Shown here: positions 19,569-31,545 of the stretch, in pieces | Layout: every line of letters begins with the position of its first letter | Numbering within the stretch: the first letter of the stretch is position 1 | NCBI GenBank assembly: GCA_951799425.1 | Contig: OX637409.1 | Span: forward strand, 21,916,501-21,980,500 | From: Ilex aquifolium | Lineage: Eukaryota; Streptophyta; Magnoliopsida; Aquifoliales; Aquifoliaceae | Direction: 5' to 3' | DNA: 64,000 nucleotides | Notes under the pieces: generated by a model | The model's database searches: none | What the model was told of the DNA's origin: nothing | What the model saw: the letters and a program-made list of their open reading frames with translations, nothing else | Position numbers and translations under genes: made by a program

Positions 19569-20362
19569 GGTATGGCATCATCATGAACTGTCTATGAGAA
19601 ATTGGGATTCTGATCTTAAACTTCACCAATTGCTTCTAAATACCTATTAATTGGATTTAATCTTTTTATAATACATTGATTAAGTAAATCTGTAGTGTAA
19701 ATTCACTTCTTCAGGTAATGATCCGATATGGTGAAAGTCAGGTTTAGACTAGTATTCGATATTATGTCCTTAAAAAAATCAATCCCGAACCCAATATTGA
19801 CAAAGTTGGTGTTTAATTCAAGCTGTATTCTTCGTTCGTCAGCAACCAACAGTGCCATGAATATGCTATTGAAATTTAACAAAACATAAATAAATTTCCT
19901 TTCACATTGTTTTATACACAGGATACACTCTGAATACAAGATATGCTATTGAGCGGCCTCGATTTTTCACTAGATCAAGACACTGAACGGGGAAGCAAAA
20001 GAGGCCGCCCCGCTGTTTGACCTTAAGGTTATTAGTTCGAACCTTGGTACTTTGACTGACCAAAAAAAAAAAAAAGGGAAGTAAAAAGTAACTGGGTATA
20101 TTTTCAAAAACTCAAAACTACATACAGGGCTTAAAGTTTTGCAACATAGAGCAGACCCCTAGACCCTCCAATGTATAAAGATGATCTGTAGTCCCATGAA
20201 GTCCCACAGTATAAGGGAAAAAAATTTACAGATTGCCATTTAGGATATGAGATCCAAGAGCCTTGATTTAGAATTGCAATGACAAACCGTTCTTCCCCAA
20301 GAAATGGATGTCGATGAGCTTGACAATTTGACTCTGGCGACCACTATAGAAGACCTCGCCTC
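19569..20362. other. 3' flank of NAT gene, with a SINE-like tail
   Basis: The NAT 3'UTR should lie here, on the minus strand, up to roughly 20100-20360. At about 19990-20075 a tRNA-like stretch with a B-box-like GTTCGAACC and a poly(A) run (20060-20073) suggests a plus-strand SINE remnant. Nothing else was recognised. Confidence 0.4.
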
Positions 20363-23300
20363 TCAAAGTCCGACCCATTTTATCCATCTGAATATTTGAC
20401 CAACTCTGAATGGCAACCCGTAATCCTTAGCAACTGCAGGCTCCCTTCTAGCAGCCTCAGGTTCAGACCACACATATAAACCACGTTTCTGCCGACTCCC
20501 AGGTACACTATTGTCCAGGATTACAGCTACTAGGAATGCTATCACCACGTGGAGTGACAGCAATGTGTTCATAACATAATTCAACTGCAAATACAAATGA
20601 TAAAGTGGTATATTAGGAATATAGCGAGAATTCAGTCAAGTTTCTCTTGCCTACCATTCAGTAAGCATATAGCAAACTGGTTAAGCAGCAACCGTATAGT
20701 TATTGCAGCCAAAAAGATGAAAAGATGCATACCCCTCCATATTTTGTGCGGAAAGGACCATGAGAGGCCACAATGTATGGCTGAAAATAACTCGGAACGG
20801 GCAGGTTTGTATTTGGAGAGATACCATACTGCTGAAAGTAGGCTGGTACCGAAAGGGAGAAAAACAACGACAACCCAACTATAATAATGTTCCGAGAGCT
20901 TCCCGCCTCACTGTATCGCAGATTTGACAAGCCCAATGCTGCAAGCATAGCCCACATAAAACACAGTAGAGCTGCAACCATGACTTCAGGAATTGAAGCA
21001 ATAAATCCCCCAACTTTACCTGTCATCACGGCAAAAATGGGATTGAGAACTAAAGAGAAATAAGGACTGAGGGTCACGCACTCACAAAATAAGGAGCTTC
21101 TTGCCCCTTTCTAAGGACATTTTGCTCTGAATTATGGTATATTACATTCATTTAAAATTTTTCTCGATAAAGATGAAAGAAGGAAAGTGAAAAAATGGTT
21201 CTATGACATGATGAGCTTGTAAAACTACAAGAATATATGTAAGCCACATATGGTGCTATCATTCCACTCACTGCTTCAACAAAGCCTATTTCGCAAAAGT
21301 CACTTCCTGACACTTTACAATGTCAATAGGTGCAACCATCTTGGTTATGCAAAAGCATCATAATGGTTATCAAAGCACTTCAATTCCCAACAAAGGCATG
21401 TTGCTTTGATTTTTTACTTCAGCAACTTATGAGTGATATTCTTTTCTTTTCTTTTTTTGAACTGTAATGAGTGATATTCCACAGGTAAGATTTAGATGAT
21501 GAAAAACGAGTCCACTGTCCTAACCATTAGAAAAATCCAACTTGAGTTTTGGTTGGAATCTTAACTTGCCTACTTATATAGCTTAACTTAAATTGTTGCC
21601 CATAAAGAGCATGAATTTCTCTTCACCAAATTAATTAATATATGCAATAAAACAAGTGACAGATGCTCACATCACTAAATTCTCAAGTTAAAAGTCGCAC
21701 CTCTACCATAGATCAGAACACCAACGGAAAAATTGTTTTCTATATAAACAATTGCAGCAGAATGAAATTACCATCCCAACATCCCCCTGCTACATCCATA
21801 ATAGTTCAAGATTTTTATTCCTAGTTTAAAACAAAGCAACAGCAGTAGAATCAACCTACGCACAGAGTTGTAGGGTGGAGAAAGGGTTTCCATAATTAAG
21901 ACTTATTGCGTGTGCAACGGGAGAAGAAGGGATCGTGGTCAACACTAGTCCTTTTGGACTTTCCGGCTAGAGCCACGGAGCTAAAGGCAGATTCTTTAGT
22001 CGCTCTCAATAACAATTCACTCAATTATACCATAGTTAAAAAGGAGAAAAATCAACATGATAGAAAATTTAATGGAAACAAACTTGACGATTTATTAAGG
22101 AGTTGCAATACCAATTCGTTCATAAACATGTTTTATCACCCGTTGAATCATTTTTAGCATTCAAGCTCAAACAGTTCAGCATGCAAAGCATTTTGCTTTT
22201 CAGTATTTTCAGGACTTTACCTGGCATCCCATAAGAACAGAATATAATATCCCCATTCGACCATGCACGCCTTTAAACCAAAGAATCTCTTGTGGCTCAC
22301 CAATGGTCAGATTACAGTCACTTGGTTCCTGATGACCATGTTTGTAGTACTACTCACTTTTGGTCAAACTGCAATCTAAACGAATGCACTGTTGACTTGG
22401 TTTTGGCAAGGTTACAGTACTTATTCTCTTCTATGGCTAGGTAAACTCGCAGCACATTATTTTCAGATACCTAGAACTGAATATTTAACTTCGATGGCTG
22501 GGTTCACTCGCAGCACATTATGTCACCTACTTCAACCCTAGGAACATATGAGGAACACGTCGATGTAGAACGTGTTTGCCATTACAGCCAAAATCCCATT
22601 TTCCAGTAGTTAACTACTTGCTAAAATAATCAGAAATTCTTGTCTTAACAAGCACATACCTACGAGGGATAAGATAATCAGAACACATGCACCCAACTCC
22701 ACTGCTCTGCGGCTTCCCATTTTAGTAACAGCAATAGTGTGCACATTTTCAGTTAGAGTTGTTGACCCAGTTCCAGTACCCCATAGCCCAGCCAAGACAC
22801 TAGAAAGACCCTCAAGACCAATTCCTCGACTTACAATGCCTGGAGTAGGAGGTCTGGATGCCACCAACAAAGATGATGCATGGTACGAGCCAACCTAAGA
22901 ATTTTGGAAACAACTTCAGGAATAGACTATCAAATGTTACTTAACCAATCAAATAAGAAATTTCACACGGCATCAAGTCAAGGATCAAAATTTCATTTCG
23001 ATCACTTAAAAAACAAAGATGTTTCGGAAACATAATAGAAACGAATAAAAAATTTGAGAATTTATTTCTAAAACATTCCATAACATTTACCAAAATATTC
23101 CAAAATATTAGTGAAAACATGTTGAAACATCTAGAAATAACTCAAACCATTCCGAAACCTTGACGCATTGGAATTGCTATTCAATAATTGATTTGGTTTG
23201 GTCTCCTTGTAAATGAAAATGTTTCGACCGTTTCGAAACAAAATTTTGATTTTTATATCAAACAACTAAAAATTGTCGAGGTTGCTAGATAAGTAACTTT

Positions 23301-26300
23301 CTTTGGTGAGCTTGATTTTTAGGGTCCAAAATTGACAGGTATTGCTGTCTACTCTACACGTTAGGAATACTATATCAAATGACACTGGTTTCAAGAAATG
23401 GAACCCACCAACCCAGGCTCTTCTCATATAAAACCAATTTAAAAACCAAAAAATGTTCTAGTTGCCTTCCAAAAGTTTCGAGAAAAAATCTGAGTATTAG
23501 ATTTAAATTACAGTATTAGCTAGTAGCCTAGTACTAAGAACATAAAACATTGCAAGTAGCCATACGTTCTCATGAATTCGACATTCGTCTATTAGAAGAA
23601 ACTCGCATATGAAAGGGGGGTAGGTTTTTTTTTTTTTAGGGGGAGGGGGGGGGGGGGGGGGGGGTTGGGAGAGAGGGACTGACAAAATCCAAAATATATA
23701 AATAACTCTTGGACCTTTATTTGAGTTTTCTCTAGATATAAATCCATTCCTTGGATCAGAGCAATTAAAGAAATTTAAAACATCAACCAAATTTTGGAAA
23801 TGTATACTACACCTTTCAGATACTCCAAAAGGTGTCCTACACAACTATTAACACTGGAACAGTTATTTTCAATACAAATCAAGAAGAATCATAAGAGGAA
23901 ACACAATAAGCATTAATTCCAAACTTACAAACAATTAGGACCTTACATGTCGGACAATTTTTAACCGAATATGTAGCTAGAGTTCAATCAAAGGACTCAT
24001 CAGATGAGGGAAGGAAAGTAAAACATCCTGTTATTTTTTGTGTCTGCAAGTCAGTGCTTGTATGAGCGTCACTGCATGTTTGTGCATGCAAACCCATAAA
24101 TACATGCACAAATACATACAAATGACAGAGGCAATTGCACACGTTTCCTTTTCCCTGCGGCGGCAGTGTCCTATGTTTTTCAGATTGTACTAAATTTACA
24201 TGTCAATACAGACGCTTGGTTAACACATCCATACAAAATGATGTTAAATGGCCCATATAAAAGCAGCTCTTCTTCTTGAGGGTCATCTTTTTCCTTAAAA
24301 TACAGGAATTATCCAATTAACACTCCATCAATACAAAGAGTTGACACTCCATGGAAGCATAGGAACCTTTGCAAATTTAATAAGTCTCAGTCAGTCAGTT
24401 ACTCCTTAAGAACAATGGACTGGTGACTGGTGAGAGTAGTGTAAATCTAAAGAATAAAATACTAATGTTCTGTATGAGAGAGAGAGAAAGAGAGAGAGAG
24501 AGAGATGGAAATTACCGAATCTACTGATGAGATTAAGGACACCACACACATTAGAAGAGCCATCTTCCAGTGAAAAACAGGGATACCCCATTGTAGGGGA
24601 TAAGGAAATCTAAACCATGGAGAAAATTTTAATGCACGAGAAGTATCAACTCGACAGTGCTTCATCCTAGTAACATGCTTTCTGCAGTGCTCAGATATTA
24701 CATTCGAGGTCGGTACATTTGGATCACAACCTTTGTAACTATAGGCTCCAGCTTCAGTCAGAAGGAAGGCAGCAGCCCATGTGATGGCCAAACCCAATGG
24801 TACCTAAAAATAAACAATAAATAAAACTACAAAAATTATGCTTATGGAAGCTTTGATCAATCTATACGAAATATTTATTCCAAAATAAATTTCAAAAGCA
24901 GAGGCATGAAAACATCGAAAAGCCACGAGTACGGAAACTTACCGCATATATTAGAAAAATCCGATGACCAAAAACTGATATTTTACGAAGGTACTGCAGT
25001 GTATCAAAACAAATGTCTTAGATACTGGAACTTCAACGAATCATGAGAATGCAACATCTTATCAGGCTACCAAGCAGCAATTACGGGTACGATGAGGCAA
25101 TCGAAGAAAACACACATCTGTAATGCAAAAAAAATGAAGGTAGCTTCACCGAACTTACAAGAGAAAATACAATGATCAATAATATCTGCAGTGCACCAAT
25201 CTCAAAACATTTACCAACTTGTGTGAAACCATAACCATAGAAAGAAAGTCCAATAGCAGCAATAGTTGGGGCCACGACCACTGGATTAATCAACCTGAAA
25301 AGGAATGGCAAAGGAGCTGAGGTTGAGTTTCTGGGATGCTGTACATCAAAACCTGGTAATCCGTACTGTAAAACATGAAAAATGAGGGAGAGAATCTGCA
25401 GCACTACGACAACAAAAAGCTAGTCAACAATAAAAGTCTCTGGCTCTAGGCCATTACATAAAGCAGGAATATGCATCAACCAGGGATGTCGCTCAATATC
25501 TGTTATCAAGTAGCAGATAAAATGAATGTGATTCTAGGAAAAGATTCTGAAAATATAAAGATGCTATACTCTGGGAAACATATAAAACTCCCCCAGGCCA
25601 TGCAAATGCACATAAGGACATCATATAATCATATATCTGTAATTAAAAGGGGCTAGTAGATACTGACTGTATCATGCAGATCTCATCCACAATTGTTGGT
25701 GCTTGTCTTTAAGAATGTCGTAATATTGCAATTATTTTTTCAATAGTTTTAGTCATATAAAATAGTGCACTTATAAGGAACAAAACATTAAAGCAACTTG
25801 AACCTATATGCAATCCATCAAGCTGCCAACATCATTTCTGTTCTCACTTGAGAAATGGGACACAAGCATACAATGACAATGCTCACCCACAATATGGTGC
25901 AATAAGCAAGGATACACAAGCAATTAAGATGAAGAAATCCACACCTCAAAAATACTGTCATCAATCCACTATACCCCATTATTGCTTGAAAAGCTGAAGC
26001 AATGATTATAGCCCCCTGGAGCTCCCTCATAATATGCTTGAAATTCTACAATGTTAAATAATCCTTCAAGGTCATGAAACATTCATCACAAAATTAACAC
26101 ATTTAACCATAAAGAAAAGTCACGTGTCAAAATTGTTTTACAAAAAATCCCACAATAAATATTGACTACACTCCATCGCCATAAAATTTAAAAAAAAAAT
26201 GTAATAAACTTTTAGCAATCCTTTTAAAATTTTAGGGATAACAAAATGTTTTATTAGAGCTATGTTCTATGTCAACTTCTTCTGTATAAATCTCATGCCT

Positions 26301-29300
26301 AGTGACTGATCCTTCTCGAACTTCCTTCATGGGGAAGAAAATCATTCTCAAACTTAATTTTTTCCTTTTTCTATTTGGTGTGTTCGAGGTTGTGGTGGTG
26401 GTTTTTTTGTTTTTTTTTGGGGGATGGAGGTGGCCCGTCTGCCACCTTCTAGAGTCTAGATCTAATGCTGATCACATCTACACTCCTTTCATGGTATGAA
26501 GAAGTGAGTATCTCCCAATACATTTGCCAAGTGGATATTTTCCTATGATAGGAATTGGCTAGCAAACATACTACATATTTACTTTATCAAAAGAAGTATA
26601 TTAATTATCCACTCATTATACACAAATCAAACTGGATGCAGCAAGTCTCACCATCCATGGGACCGATCTTCAAGTTCAAGCTTAAAAACGTCAATCATTA
26701 AGGATGGAAGTGTAAGAAGTCAATTATCAAACTAATAAATCTAATTCTTAGTAGGATAAGCATTTGTTGTTGTTGATGCTAGCCACTTATATGCATTCCT
26801 TTCCAATCAATAAAACATTTTTGATCTGTCAGAAACAGGATAAACATTAAACCATCACAAACTATTTTAAAAAATTGAACAATTCTTGGTAGTACTCCTT
26901 TGACCTGGATAAAGATAAACTAATGGTTGTTGCAAGTGCAATTGCAAACGCCAAGGAAATATTAGAACCATGTCTAAAACAACTCAAAGGTGACATAGAT
27001 GAAATGTATCCACATAAATAAGGGCCGCCATGTTGCCAATAATCCTTGGAATATGTTTCACAATTATCAGGTTGCTAAATAGTTTGTGACTTGAGGTCAG
27101 TTGCCATTACATCAGAAAACTAGTGATGATTAGATTATACCTTGTTTCATTGTATCTAAAACAAGTTATACAAGAATATCATCCCTACGTGCCTGAGAGC
27201 GTAAATTGACAAGAATTGGGATAACTTTTAATGGTTCATGTTCTAAAGTATAATCGTATATGTCAAGTTTCATAAATTGATTTAAATGAATAATTCAGGT
27301 AGGCTAATCTATCTAGGTCATTTTTACTTGCAAGTCCATAGAACATCTGCTTCACATATCTTAATTGCACAAAATTAATACATCATAGGTCATTTATTTC
27401 GCACTCATCTTTCCATTAACTAGTGCTCTCATTAGCTCCTCGTGAAGGCAATTATTTCATATATTCATTCGCTTCTTTTTTAGGATAAGTAATTCTTCAC
27501 TTCATTATTTTAGTAAATCCTTCACAACATCACCTTAAATACGCTTTATTGCAAAGACAACATTTTTTAATTGTTAGTTCCTATCAAAAACCATGGGCTC
27601 CCTCTAGTCTTCCTCTGAAATTGAATTTTCCTTTTCCGTTAAACCTGTCGTACAGCTAACAGCACTACCATTGGATATATTGCAAAATATTTCGATGCAG
27701 TTCATTATGTTTGCTACTATTTTTTTTTTTTGTCTTATAATTAATGGGGGATGACTACAAAATATTCCCATATTTTCTCCCCAAGGCTTCATTCTTCCCC
27801 AAGCATAAATCAAGAGCTTACAACTAATATGATTTCCACTCTTACCTTTGTCTTTCTGGTTCACAAGCATGTACAGGACAAAACGAGATGGGAACATGAC
27901 TGTATATCATTAAGTTGAATGTTTCAAATGGGTTGCAATATACCAAACATTAAAATGCATTGAATTATATTCTTGACACATAGTCAAAAGAATTTAGGGA
28001 ACCACGTAAAAAATCTTATGGAAGAAAAAAAAAAGAGACTTGAAACATACATTCCCATTCAGTCCCATGAACTCTGGAGAGTTAATTATTGCAAGTGAAG
28101 GGGCAAGAAAAACAAACGATGGACCCTGTAGTAAGGGCAACCTTGATCCGAAGGATGTATGCAAAAGTGTAGTCACTCCTGACACAAAAAGCACAGTGGA
28201 AACCACCATCGATGTGTCCTCCTACACCCAACAATTCACATCGGATCAAATTGGACAACTTACAATACATTATATAAAGAGTAAGAGTAATGGAAATGGA
28301 ATCGGAGACGAATTACAAGTGCTCACATATGTGCCACCCATTGTCGGAACTATCACGAGCGGAATAAGAATCAACGAACCCAACATTGAAAGGTAATGTT
28401 GAAATCCATATAAACCAACAGGAACTGGAAATTCAAGCAAACAAACAAATGTTACCAATTTTGCTATGCACAAGATCGCACATACCAAGTTAAAATGGCA
28501 TCTTTTCCACTTTTAAGAACTATTTGATTACTAACAACACGTAAGCAGTTACACAAAGCTAGCAGCTTGCAAACAACAGACAAAACTCACTATACTACCA
28601 AGTTTCTAACAAACAAATATCAATATCACATTCATTTCCACTGTTACATTACATTACTACCAACAAACACTTATGGCAGCATAATGCACAAGGGTCCCCA
28701 ATGCGGAGAGACGATAGATATTCATAGTCTTACCCGCATGTGGAGAGACGATGTTCATGATTCGAACCTTATACGCACAATCGAGCAATTTTTACTGTTG
28801 TGCCAAGACCCACCCTCCAATTATACCAACATCACATGCACAATAAAATAGATTTAACCATTACAAACAAACAAAAGAAACCCCTTTCAATGTCACCAAC
28901 ATTGAATACAAATATCTCTAGAACTCAATTTTTCACAGTAACAATACAAAATAACCAATAATGATTAAAAATCCAAGTAAATAAAAGACTCACCGAGACC
29001 AGGTCTATCTCTAAGCTCATACTTCATATGTGAATACCTAGACACAAACCCATTATCATCGACCGTCTGAGATAACACATCCACCACCTCTTCCTTCCTA
29101 ACCGGCTTCCGAGCCGCCGTCGCCGCCTTTCCACTTGTACTCTTGGCCACCGCTCCGCCACCACCATCAGAATCCCTCCTTTTCTTCAAAGTCTGATCTT
29201 TCTCCTCCGCTGCCGCCGGAGCAGGCGGCACTTTCGCACTCTCTGGCTCACCGTTCACAGCCGAACCAGCTCGAACACGGCCCGCTTCGAGATCCAAAGC

Positions 29301-29486
29301 AGTGACTGGTTCTTTAGGCTTGGGTTGGACCATAATTTGACCCGAATCACTCGCATTGGTCTCGCCGGATAACTTGGGCCTGAAGTCGGTGCGTTTAGCC
29401 CATGAAGACGGTGGCATTGCGGCGGATTCCGGTGCCGTTGGCCCTGGCCTGGGTCGTGGCCGCTTATTAGGATCGGAGCTAGCCAT
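20363..29486 (-). CDS. NAT12: Nucleobase-ascorbate transporter 12-like (NAT family)
   Basis: Ten coding exons (minus strand), all with GT-AG borders and consistent phase: 29486-28994, 28424-28327, 28221-28051, 26045-25945, 25294-25159, 24993-24943, 24803-24516, 22894-22660, 21019-20733, 20584-20363. They join to 693 residues, close to Arabidopsis NAT12, whose long polar, Pro-rich N-terminus (about 160 residues, with PPSSWAKRTDFRPKLSGET) it shares. The membrane part has the QH motif (GFQHYLSM, about 171-178), the GPSFVFLAP segment and a NAT signature variant ENVHTIAVTK (495-504), with His at the usual Gly position. NAT/NCS2 proteins are multi-span membrane symporters for purines, uracil or ascorbate; the substrate of the NAT11/12 clade is not settled. 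The C-terminus FRVGQIFRWIKWVGL is conserved. No damage is seen. It converges with the MULE. Confidence 0.95.
21020..22659 (-). other. NAT intron 8, no other gene
   Basis: 1.6-kb intron of AT-rich, non-coding sequence. No element with clear ends is recognised. Confidence 0.6.
22895..24515 (-). other. NAT intron 7, with poly(G) run
   Basis: 1.6-kb intron. It contains a homopolymer tract of T followed by about 22 G (around 23629-23664), and a (GA)n run (about 24477-24505) just inside the donor. The tract's length is likely to be error-prone in any assembly. No gene or element is recognised. Confidence 0.6.
26046..28050 (-). other. NAT intron 3 (2.0 kb), no other gene
   Basis: AT-rich, with several short ORFs on both strands that resemble nothing. 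A G-rich patch (about 26394-26437) stands out. No terminal repeats were found. Confidence 0.55.
28672..28826 (-). mobile_element. Au-type SINE in NAT intron 1
   Basis: Read on the minus strand it begins GGGTCTTGGCACAACAG. It has a B-box-like GGTTCGAATC and ends with the Au-like string CATGCGGGTAAGAC ... GGGGACCCTTGTGCATTATG. The internal word CGTCTCTCCRCAT occurs twice. Au SINEs are tRNA-derived retroposons spread through flowering plants. It is oriented with the host gene, mid-intron, and is unlikely to disturb splicing. Confidence 0.6.
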
Positions 29487-29744
29487 TTTGCTTTCTCTAG
29501 CTATACATAACTATGCGTGTGAGTGGTGAAATGTGAGTAGATCCGAGCACTAGTTTGTGTTTTTAGGGAATGTGAAGGATCTTAAACTTCAATGGAGAAG
29601 TGTGTGAGAGAGGACTGGTAAGAGAAAGAAAGCTCGGTGCATGTATATGGTGTAACTGAGGGAGAGATTGTTGGGGGGAAGAGAGAGAGCTGACGAAGTA
29701 GAGACAACAAGCAACTAAAAGAGAGGTACGTTGTTGTAGAGTCT
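29487..29744 (-). promoter_or_regulatory. NAT 5'UTR and proximal promoter region
   Basis: The sequence just upstream of the NAT ATG is CT-rich on the coding strand (GA-rich on plus, about 29600-29730), which is usual for plant 5' leaders. No clear TATA box was identified. The upstream limit is set by an inverted-repeat element that starts about 260 bp from the ATG. Confidence 0.4.
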
Positions 29745-30085
29745 GATGTAATCCCTGAACTTTAATTTTAACTTTAATTTGGTCCCTAAATTTTTAATTA
29801 TTCTAATTTAATCTCTCAACTATTAATTTTAACTACCAATTTTGTCTTAGTTAAGCCTTTTCATCAATTTCTAGTATTAGATCAAACAGAAACATATGAT
29901 GTAACGATAAAAATTGATCAGATCGAACTAGTCTCTATTTGATCTAACGGTAAAAACATACAAAAAAAATTAATTAAGATAAAATTTATAAATGAAAAAC
30001 TAAATTTGAATAATTAAAATTTAGGGATTAAATTAAAATCAAATACAAAGTTCAAGAACGAATTTTGATTTTTTTCCATGATGTA
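29745..30085. mobile_element. Foldback/MITE element upstream of NAT gene
   Basis: The left arm (TGTAATCCCTGAACTTTAAT ... CCCTAAATTTTTAATTATT) pairs with the right arm, whose reverse complement reads TTGAACTTTGTATTTGATTT ... CCCTAAATTTTAATTATT. The centre is also palindromic: ATTAGATCAAACAGAAAC pairs with the complement of CTCTATTTGATCTAACGG. The whole element (about 340 bp) can thus fold into one long imperfect hairpin. It is non-coding. A poly(T) run follows at about 30095. I did not find a target duplication. Confidence 0.65.
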
Positions 30086-30209
30086 ATTATAGACTTTTTT
30101 TTTTTTTTTTTTAAAATCGTGGGACGTATAATTCTGTTTAATTCTAAGATAAGTATGAACAAATCAAAGTTTTTCTATACTGAAATTTTAATTTTGCTCT
30201 CTCACATTT

Positions 30210-30757
30210 TGATGATGTACAAAATAGTCTCGTACAAGATCAACAGTCAAGTGTGTGATAAAGTGTAATTAATGAACAGTTAATAGAGCAATCAATGACA
30301 ATAATGTAGATATTGAGTCACTCCACTCTGAGAAACAGCAACGGTGGCGGGGGGTCTTTATTGATGAAGTAAGGTAAACGAGAGAGAGCAATGGTTAGCT
30401 CTGGGAGACATACAATAGCTAAGAGAGAGAGAAGTTATGTGTAGAGGGATGTAGAGATACCTCTCTCAATGGAGAGAGCTTATAATTTGTAGGCACAGAG
30501 CCTTAGTTGAGACTCTGACTTGAGGGGGAAGACACTAATTCTTCGGAGAGAATAACCACAAAAGGTTAGTACAATTAAAGAGTATATTGATCTTCGAGAG
30601 TGAATATCCCAATAATTCCTCCCCCCGTGCTCTAATCCTTCTGCACTCCTTGAACTCTGGACTTGACTGAATCCATGAATTGGGCTTGACCCACCTTGTA
30701 GTTGATTTGGGCTTAGCTCATTAATTGTGTCTGACTCAGTAAAATCTGGACTCGTCA
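30210..30757 (-). mobile_element. Solo-LTR-like repeat, copy 1 (fossil)
   Basis: On the minus strand it begins near TGACGAGTCCAGATTTTACT and ends ACATCATCA. Over its length it matches a plus-strand copy at about 48721-49293, including CTCTGTGCCTA(T/C)AAATT, AGAGCTAACCATT and a CAATAAAG polyadenylation-like word. Length (about 550 bp), a TG start and CA end, and signals for promoter and polyadenylation suggest a long terminal repeat without its internal part. I could not confirm a 5-bp target duplication, so the ends are approximate. Confidence 0.5.
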
Positions 30758-31270
30758 AATTTAATAAAAATATTAATTTTAACGTTTACACCATGTAAAT
30801 ATTGTCGGTTAGTGTCATTATATAATAATAAACTAATAGTGAGTAAAGTGATTTTCATCCTTTTAAATAATTATTGTTCCATGTAAGATAGTGATCGTTT
30901 TTATGTAAAGAAATGATGTTCACTTTATATACTTGTTTATATATTATTATGAGGTTACAACATAAAGTAAAATACATGCACTTTTTTGAGGAAGACTATG
31001 ATAGTATACCGGTATTTATAATTTTTTGAGATCAAGTTACATTTTTTTGAGGCAGTAATTATAATTGAAAAAGTCATGAAAGTTATAATTTTTAAAGATA
31101 AAATTACTACTTTTTTTAGGTCAAATTACAACTTTTAAATGTAAAGTTACAAGTGATTTGAGAGTATTCATGATTGATCATAACATTTCATGACATGCAC
31201 TAAAATGTGTTACGCCATGTAGTTGTAACTTCATTTTCATGTAGTTGTAATTTCATTTTTAAATTTTTTT

Positions 31271-31464
31271 AGGGATGGTCTAATGGTCAAATCTGTCATA
31301 TTGAAAACAAGAGATTTCAGGTTCGATATTTTTCATACCCTCTAAGAGTCAGTCACCTTTGTTTCTCAGGGGATATGTTTTTAAACTAACTCAAGTTACA
31401 GTGGTCAGCTCAGAGTTTCAAGGAATAGTCGGCACAAGTCTGGACACCTGTAACAAAAAAAATA
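31271..31464 (+). mobile_element. tRNA-derived SINE, copy a
   Basis: Starts AGGGATGGTCTAATGGTCAAA (A-box-like) and has GGTTCGATATT as B box. It continues with GTTTCTCAGGGGATATG and ends GGCACAAGTCTGGACACCTG-TAAC plus poly(A). The same order of parts occurs at 50172-50364 and, on the minus strand, at 62606-62802, which defines a local SINE family about 190 bp long. Confidence 0.7.
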
Positions 31465-31545
31465 TTTTTAAAAGATATAACTTAATCTCAAAAAATAATA
31501 ACTTTTTGGTATGACCCTGATTTTTATTTTTATTTTTTGGTATTA

